7,980 nt of DNA. Source: JBIQLO01 sp044464175 (lineage in GTDB: Bacteria > Planctomycetota > Phycisphaerae > Tepidisphaerales > Tepidisphaeraceae). The stretch lies in assembly GCA_044464175.1 (NCBI GenBank), contig JBIQLO010000185.1, positions 1 to 7,980 of the forward strand. Direction: 5' to 3'. Of the stretch, positions 1 to 4,900 are shown piece after piece. The position numbers were made by a program, and so were the translations under genes. The notes under the pieces are model-generated. The model was not told the DNA's origin, made no database searches, and worked only from the letters and a program-made list of their open reading frames with translations. Every line of letters begins with the position of its first letter. Position 1 is the stretch's first letter.

Positions 1-200
1 AGCGCCAGGGGGGATTTGGGTTTGGTTCGTTTGGGTTCGTTGGTTGGGAGAGAGACGACATGAAGACGGGAAGATAGGAGACAGGAGAGAGTAGGCAGAG
101 GGCAGTAGGCAGGAAGCGGAGGGGTGGGTTGTTTGGGCTTGGGGCTGGGCGCGCCGGCGCCCCTGGGGCGGGAATAGGGGGATCGGGATGGGCGGACGGC
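1..200. other. G/purine-rich noncoding stretch
   Basis: No plausible gene is visible. The + strand is strongly G-rich at 1-48, with TTTGGG/GGTTCGTT-like words (GGTTCGTT at 24-31 and again at 34-41). It becomes almost purely purine from about 46 to 127. AGTAGGCAG occurs twice (90-98 and 104-112). A 6-bp hairpin, GGGCGC/GCGCCC with loop GCCG, lies at 147-162; it has no T-run, so it is not a classical terminator. The stretch is probably intergenic sequence downstream of a gene outside the window. Nothing coding is claimed. Confidence 0.5.
121..149 (+). other. Canonical G-quadruplex motif
   Basis: Five G-tracts occur in 29 bases: 121-124, 126-128, 135-137, 141-144 and 147-149. The loops are 1, 6, 3 and 2 bases. 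This satisfies the usual rule of at least three Gs per tract and loops of 1-7 for an intramolecular quadruplex. The pattern is read directly from the sequence; folding and any function are inference. The hairpin at 147-162 would compete with the last tract. Confidence 0.5.
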
Positions 201-217
201 GGAAGCGGGTCATTGGT

Positions 218-241
218 TTAGCTCCTCTTATTAGCTCCTCT
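218..241. repeat. Short tandem repeat, unit TTAGCTCCTCT
   Basis: TTAGCTCCTCT occurs at 218-228 and identically at 231-241, separated by TA, giving a 13-base period with two copies. It marks the left edge of a more AT-rich and structured part of the intergenic region. No function can be assigned. Confidence 0.6.
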
Positions 242-256
242 ACCCTAACGGGGAGC

Positions 257-295
257 GCTGCGCGGTTTGGCGACAAAGCGCGCAGCACGCTTTTT
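257..295 (+). terminator. Candidate intrinsic terminator, weak
   Basis: GCTGCGCG (257-264) pairs perfectly with CGCGCAGC (279-286) across a 14-base loop. A run of five T follows at 291-295 after a 4-base gap. The GC-rich stem plus T-run reads as a terminator on the + strand, perhaps for a gene left of the window. The gap between stem and T-run weakens the case. The same bases also belong to the larger inverted-repeat cluster at 255-390. Confidence 0.35.
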
Positions 296-387
296 GAAAA
301 CCGCGTTTTGGGGCGAATAACGCGGAAAAAACTTTTTATTTTTGGAATTTTCCGCATTTTTATCGCTGCGCATTTTGTCGCGCCAAG
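265..387. repeat. Nested inverted-repeat cluster
   Basis: The outer arms, about 266-286 and 365-386, are imperfect inverted copies of each other. The right arm reverse-complemented shares TTGGC, GACAAA and GCGCAGC with the left arm, apart from a 2-base gap and a 2-base mismatch. Inside lie CCGCGTT/AACGCGG (301-307 and 319-325, 11-base loop) and GCGGAAAA/TTTTCCGC (322-329 and 348-355, 18-base loop). The interior is rich in A and T runs, unlike the GC-rich genes. It could be a small nonautonomous repeat element, a structured RNA or back-to-back terminators. No target-site duplication or transposase is visible. Confidence 0.45.
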
Positions 388-391
388 GGAG

Positions 392-445
392 GACCTGGGG
401 GGCAGGTCGGTGGATAACCTGCGGATTCAACAGGTGGAATTTTTT
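392..445 (+). other. Alternating complementary words, attenuator-like
   Basis: ACCTG and its complement CAGGT alternate: ACCTG 393-397, CAGGT 403-407, ACCTG 417-421, CAGGT 431-435. Three hairpins are possible. The first is GACCTG/CAGGTC with a five-G loop (392-408). The second is GCAGGT/ACCTGC (402-422), which excludes the first. The third is ACCTG/CAGGT (417-435), followed after GGAA by six T at 440-445. The last resembles a weak terminator and the middle one an anti-terminator. If the dcd promoter is at about 538-564 this stretch lies upstream of it, so a leader role would need an earlier promoter. Confidence 0.3.
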
Positions 446-512
446 CTTCCCGGGATGGGGGGCTACTCTAACCCGCGTTGTTGCAAATCCTTAGTATGGG
501 ATTGAATGGATT

Positions 513-564
513 ACACAACTGCTGGGAATTTTGGTCTGGAAAAGCACAAGATGTAGTGTATAGT
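513..564 (+). promoter_or_regulatory. Candidate NrdR box pair over dcd promoter
   Basis: The 16-base stretch 544-559 (GCACAAGATGTAGTGT) matches 13 of 16 positions of the NrdR-box consensus as I recall it (acaCwAtATaTwGtgt), including the CAC...GTG dyad. A second half-site, ACACAA, begins at 513, exactly 31 bases before the start of the first box. That is the kind of spacing NrdR box pairs show, though the right half of this copy is degenerate. TATAGT (559-564) is a good -10 hexamer; the -35 is unclear (TCTGGA 535-540 with an 18-base spacer, or TGGAAA 538-543 with a 15-base spacer). The strong box would lie between -35 and -10, a position suited to repression. NrdR is the ATP/dATP-sensing repressor of ribonucleotide reductase genes. 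Confidence 0.45.
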
Positions 565-566
565 AG

Positions 567-592
567 ACCGATATCGGTTTTAGTGGTTTTAG
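567..592. repeat. 12-bp palindrome and direct repeat
   Basis: ACCGATATCGGT (567-578) is a perfect palindrome just downstream of the candidate -10, near the expected transcription start. It overlaps a direct repeat of GGTTTTAG (576-583 and 585-592, 9-base period). It could be an operator for an unidentified regulator. No known family consensus is recognised. Confidence 0.35.
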
Positions 593-653
593 GGCAGACA
601 TCAAACGGCACGGCGATTGCGGTCGTGTCCGTTAGAGAGATGGTGTGTGAGTC

Positions 654-1214
654 ATGGCGATTTTATGTGACACGCAAATTCGGGAATTGATCGGTATCGA
701 GCCGTTCGAGCAGAACGTCAAACGGCCCGGGCGGGTGAGCTTCGGCGTCTCCAGCTACGGGTACGACCTGCGGGTGGGATCGATCTTCAAAATTTTCACG
801 AACGTGAACTCGCAGATCATCGATCCCAAGCACTTTTCCGAGAAGCTGTTTGTCACGATCGACACGGCCGAGACGGGCGAGGACCACGTGCTGATTCCGC
901 CCAACAGCTTCGCGCTGTGCGAGACGGTGGAGACGGTGACGATGCCGCGGGACCACCTGGCGATCTGCGTGGGCAAGAGCACGTACGCCAGGTGCGGAAT
1001 CATCGTCAACGTGACGCCGATCGAGCCGGAATGGTCGGGCAAGATCACGCTGGAAATCAGCAATACGACCCCCCTGCCGGCCAAGATTTACGCCAACGAA
1101 GGGATCGCGCAGCTGATTTTCCTCAAGGGAGACCAGACCTGCGCGATCAGTTACGCGGACAAGCAGGGGAAGTACCAGAACCAGGCGGGATTGACGTTGC
1201 CGCGGGTGGATTAG
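654..1214 (+). CDS. dcd: dCTP deaminase
   Basis: A cytosolic trimeric enzyme that deaminates dCTP to dUTP, supplying dUMP for dTMP synthesis. Some family members also cleave dUTP to dUMP, and I cannot tell which type this is. The 186 residues are normal family length. Visible motifs are the MAILCDTQIR start, SSYGYDLRVG (33-42), GKSTYARCG (107-115) with the substrate-contacting S109 and R113, TPIEPEW (121-127), ITLEISN (131-137) with E134 matching the catalytic glutamate of E. coli Dcd (E138), and the C-terminal closing loop GKYQNQAG (172-179). The start at 654 matches the family N-terminus; its ribosome binding site is weak (GAGAGA about 15 bases upstream). It is the first gene of the + strand set leading to nrdJ and lies behind a candidate NrdR operator. 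Confidence 0.95.
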   Translation: MAILCDTQIRELIGIEPFEQNVKRPGRVSFGVSSYGYDLRVGSIFKIFTNVNSQIIDPKHFSEKLFVTIDTAETGEDHVLIPPNSFALCETVETVTMPRDHLAICVGKSTYARCGIIVNVTPIEPEWSGKITLEISNTTPLPAKIYANEGIAQLIFLKGDQTCAISYADKQGKYQNQAGLTLPRVD

Positions 1215-1250
1215 GTCAGTTGACAGAGAAAGCATTGAACGGGCGATCGG

Positions 1251-1309
1251 GTTCATGCGCATTGAGCGGGCCGCGCAAGCGGCAGGTATGAACAGTCGGA
1301 GATTTTTTT
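1251..1309 (+). other. Structured spacer between dcd and next gene
   Basis: The outer stem GTTCAT/ATGAAC (1251-1256 and 1288-1293) encloses an inner perfect stem GCCGC-GCAA-GCGGC (1270-1283) capped by a GNRA-type tetraloop. Seven T follow at 1303-1309, directly before the AAGGAGG ribosome binding site (1310-1316). It may act as a weak terminator, an mRNA-processing or stability hairpin, or a fold controlling access to the ribosome binding site. TTGACA at 1220-1225 resembles a -35 box, but no good -10 lies 16-18 bases after it, so a separate promoter is not claimed. Confidence 0.35.
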
Positions 1310-1322
1310 AAGGAGGTTTGTC

Positions 1323-1751
1323 ATGACCAGTCTCCGTAATTTGATCGTTCCCGCGATGCTGGGGGCCGCGGTGGCCGTTGGGGGTTGGGGTTGTGCCGCA
1401 GAGCACCCGAGTCTGGTGCCGGCGACAGCGCAGGTAGTGACCAGCGGCCAGCGCCAACTGAGCTACACCGCGCCGCATGACGGGATGGTGTACGTGTACA
1501 ACGTGGACAACGACAAACTGCTCTATTCCGGTCCCGTGAAGGAAGGGCAGGCCGTGGTGGTGGATCGCCAGGCCAACCGGATCATGCTCGACGGGCGGGT
1601 GCTGATGAACAAGGACCTGGGCACCGGAACGATGAAGGTCTACTTCGATCGGAAGGACCTGGGCAGCAGCAGCCTCTCAGGCGATGCGGACTCGGTGGAT
1701 GTGCATCGGCAGACGACCGAGACGCGGACCGAGCGGATGCACAGCGATTGA
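1323..1751 (+). CDS. Small exported protein, probable lipoprotein
   Basis: I do not recognise the family. The 142-residue protein begins with a signal-like segment: a short n-region (MTSLRN), a hydrophobic stretch about 7-22, and a cysteine at 24. The residues before that cysteine are G-W-G rather than a textbook L-A-G lipobox, so lipidation is likely but not certain. Residues about 40-112 alternate hydrophobic and polar residues in short strands, with glycine or Asn-Asp turns (for example YVYNVDNDKLLYSG), suggesting a small beta-sandwich or barrel. The tail from about 113 is polar and charged, probably disordered. The start is fixed by a perfect AAGGAGG (1310-1316) six bases upstream. It lies between dcd and nrdJ but has no visible tie to nucleotide metabolism, and the hairpin after it suggests it may be a separate transcription unit. 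Confidence 0.8.
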   Translation: MTSLRNLIVPAMLGAAVAVGGWGCAAEHPSLVPATAQVVTSGQRQLSYTAPHDGMVYVYNVDNDKLLYSGPVKEGQAVVVDRQANRIMLDGRVLMNKDLGTGTMKVYFDRKDLGSSSLSGDADSVDVHRQTTETRTERMHSD

Positions 1752-1790
1752 GGCCGGTTCATTTGGGATTTTTGATTGTTGAATTGAGTT

Positions 1791-1863
1791 TCGCGGGGCG
1801 CGTCGTGGCGTGACAGGACGTCATTAAAGCGTTGGGTGATGCACCGACGCGCCCCGCGATTTT
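1791..1863 (+). terminator. Long-stem hairpin before nrdJ, likely terminator
   Basis: TCGCGGGGCGCGTCG (1791-1805) pairs perfectly over 15 bases with 1845-1859, and four T follow at 1860-1863. The loop is unusually long (39 bases) and contains a smaller possible stem, TGAC/GTCA (1811-1814 and 1820-1823). The simplest reading is the terminator of the gene ending at 1751. Because it lies in front of nrdJ it could also attenuate read-through into that gene. No B12-box-like GCCACTG is seen in 1752-1944, so a cobalamin riboswitch is not supported. Confidence 0.55.
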
Positions 1864-1902
1864 GCACGGCGGGCGGAGAAAATGGGAGCGGGGGATAAGT
1901 GT

Positions 1903-1932
1903 TTGTACTGGCTGTTTGGGACCATTTATAAA
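1903..1932 (+). promoter_or_regulatory. Possible nrdJ promoter
   Basis: TTGTAC (1903-1908) and TATAAA (1927-1932) are separated by 18 bases and resemble -35 and -10 boxes. A start of transcription near 1939 would leave only a few bases before the ATG at 1945. It would also exclude the AAAAGGG ribosome binding site (1931-1937) from the message. The promoter and that site are therefore competing readings of the same bases. Confidence 0.25.
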
Positions 1933-1944
1933 AAGGGCTGTTTA

Positions 1945-4900
1945 ATGAAAATCACGCGTCGATTCACGAAAACGGGTCAGGATGTCTTTGCCGGCGTCGA
2001 GTATGAGCAGCGCACCAGCCGGATCACCAACCCGGATGGCAGCGTGGTCTTTGAAATGAACGACGCGGAAATTCCCAAGGCCTGGTCGCAACTGGCGACC
2101 GACATCATGGTCAGCAAGTATTTCCGCAAGGCGGGGGTGCCGCAGACGGATGCCCAGGGCAAGCCGCTGCGGGATGCGCAGGGGAATGTCGTCACCGGGC
2201 CGGAGCGCAGCGCCAGGCAGGTGATTCACCGCCTGGCCGGGTGCTGGCGCGACTGGGGGGAGCGGCACAGGTATTTTGATTCGCCCGAGGATGCCCAGGC
2301 GTTTTACGATGAGCTGGCCTACATGCTGCTGCGGCAGATGTGCGCTCCCAACAGCCCCCAGTGGTTCAACACGGGATTGAATTTCGCCTACGGCATCACC
2401 GGCCCGGCGCAGGGGCATTTCTACTGCGATCCGGCCACGGGCGAGCTGAAAAAGAGCGATGACGCCTACAGCCATCCGCAGCCGCACGCCTGCTTCATCC
2501 AGTCGGTGAGCGATGATCTGGTCAATCCCGGCGGCATCATGGATTTGTGGACGCGGGAAGCGCGGCTGTTCAAGTATGGGTCGGGGACGGGGAGCAACTT
2601 CTCCAAGATTCGCGGGGAGGATGAGCCGCTGAGCGGCGGGGGCAAGTCGTCGGGACTGATGAGCTTTTTGAAGATCGGCGACCGGGCGGCCGGGGCGATC
2701 AAGTCGGGCGGGACGACGCGGCGGGCGGCGAAGATGGTCTGCCTGGACCTGGACCACCCGGACGTGGAACAGTTCATCAACTGGAAGGTGCGCGAGGAGT
2801 TGAAAGTCGCGGCCATGGTGGAGGGGCTCAAGGCGCTGCCCAAGGAGCAGCGGCGGATCGCGGACAAACTGGGGCTGAAGCTGGATTACGACTTCAACGG
2901 CGAGGCGTACCACACGGTCAGCGGGCAGAATTCCAACAACTCGGTGCGCATTCCCAACCGCTTTTTCAAGGCGGTGCAGGAGGATGGGTCGTGGCGGCTG
3001 AGCTACCGCCAGAGCGGCAAGACGGCCAAGACGCTGCCGGCGAAGGATTTGTGGGAGCAGATCGCGTTCGCGGCCTGGCGGTGCGCGGACCCGGGGGTGC
3101 AGTATGATGACACGATCAACCAGTGGCACACCTGCCCGCGTTCGGGTCGGATTAATGCCTCCAATCCGTGCGTGACCGGGGACACGCGCGTGCTGACGCC
3201 GGGGGGCGTGTGGCGGCGGATCGACCGGATGATCCATCTGCCCAGCCGCGTGGTGACGAACCTGCACGAGCAGGGGATCGGGGCCATCGATGGCAGCTTC
3301 CCCACCGGGCGCAAAGAGGTGTTTGAGCTGGTGACGGCCGGAGGGTATCGGCTGAAACTGACGGGGGATCACCAGGTCTGGACGCGGGGGCGCGGCTGGG
3401 TGGCGGCCAGGGACCTGACGGCGCGGGACCAGGTAAAGCTGCCGGCGCAGCCGGCGTGCGTGGAGGCCGTGGGGGAACCGCGCGAGCCGCGCTTCTTCCA
3501 GTTGCTGGGGCTGTTTTTGAGTTCCCGGAACACTGATCTGACGGCGGTGGACCTGGAGGCGTGCCTTGACCGGCCGGAGCTGGTGGACGCCTTTTTCCAG
3601 TTCGCCCATGAGCAGGAGATGAGCGATGCCTACCGGGATGACTATGTGAACAGCGCGATGGTGCCGGGAACGGGAGCGGGCCACGGCACGATGACCGCAC
3701 GGCTGGCCAACCGTCGGCTTTTGAGCCGGCTGGGGGCGTATGTGCAGATGGATCGGCGCACGGGCCGGCGGCTGTCGGATGAGGCGTTCACGGCGGGGCT
3801 GGCGGCCCAGAAGCACCTGCTGCGGGGGCTGTTCACGTCGGACGGGCAGTGGGTGGACGGTTCCCTGGAAATCACCCATCCGTCGCGCGGCTTGCTGGAG
3901 GATGTGCAACTGATCCTGCTGGGTTTTGGGGTGAAGTCGGCCCTGAGGGACTTCCATCGCGGAGCGCTGCCCGCTTCCACGGACGGCTCTCGCTACGCAG
4001 AAACATCGCGCCACGGCCTGCGTATCGATCCGGGCAGCCTCCGCGCTTTTAACCGGCACATCGGACTGCTGGAGGAGGGGGAATCGCTGGAGCTGCCGGA
4101 GGATGATTTTCCGGCGGAAGCGGGCGAGGGGCACTGGGAGACGTTCGCCTCGCTCACATCGCTGGGCGTGCAGCAGGTGTTCGACCTGACGGAGACGACG
4201 ACCAGCAGCTTCGTGGCCAATGGGCTGACGGTGCACAACTGCTCGGAATACATGTTCCTCGACGACACGGCGTGCAATCTGGCTTCGCTGAATGTGCTGC
4301 GGTTTTATGACGCCGATTCGGGGCGGTTTGACATCGAGGGTTACCGCCATGCGATCCGTCTCTGGACGATCGTGCTGGAGATTTCGGTGCTGATGGCCAG
4401 CTTCCCCTCGGAGGAGATCGCCCGGTTGAGCTACCGTTTCCGCACGCTGGGGCTGGGGTATGCGAATCTGGGGGCGATGCTGATGCAGGCGGGGATTCCC
4501 TATGACAGCGACAAGGGGCGCGCGATTTGCGCAGCGCTGACGGCCATTCTGACGGGCGAGTCGTATGCCACTAGCGCGGAAATGGCCGCCCAGCTCGGGG
4601 CGTTCCCGGGATTTGAGGAAAACCGGGCCGACATGCTGCGGGTAATGCGCAATCACCGGCGGGCGGCCCACAATGTGGAGCATGATTCCAAGGCGCGAAA
4701 GGCGATCGGGGCGTACGAAGGGCTGGACATCCGCCCGGTGGGGATTGATGCCGGCCAGTTCTCCGATGCCGATGCGCTGGCGGGACGGGAATTGCTGAAG
4801 GCGGCGCGGGAGGCGTGGGATCGGGCGCTGGCGCTGGGGGAGAAGCACGGCTACCGCAACGCGCAGACGACGGTGATCGCGCCGACGGGCACCATCGGTC

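Noticed and set aside
410..422. A DnaA-box-like GGTGGATAA suggesting an origin
   Set aside because: Only one near match is present, with no cluster of boxes and no dnaA/dnaN context.
188..690. Small frames at 188-505 (+), 245-430 (-) and 478-690 (+) in the upstream region
   Set aside because: No ribosome binding site supports them, codon use does not resemble the genes, and they overlap dense inverted repeats, promoter elements or the dcd start. Their translations match no family I know.
663..1262. A 199-codon minus-strand frame opposite dcd
   Set aside because: It is a shadow of dcd with Arg-rich, domain-free translation; the + strand frame is a complete dCTP deaminase.
1882..1944. Longer nrdJ N-terminus starting at the ATG at 1882
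   Set aside because: The 21 extra residues (MGAGDKCLYWLFG and on) do not resemble NrdJ N-termini, and the GGAG there is only three bases from the ATG. The start at 1945 has better spacing and family-like sequence.
1752..1944. Cobalamin riboswitch upstream of nrdJ
   Set aside because: No B12-box-like GCCACTG or multi-helix junction is seen; only one long hairpin with a large loop is evident.
3169..4239. Reading the inserted segment as a group I/II intron or a separate gene
   Set aside because: The frame stays open through both junctions, and all protein-splicing blocks (Cys1, TxxH, HN, Cys+1) are present, so it is an intein.
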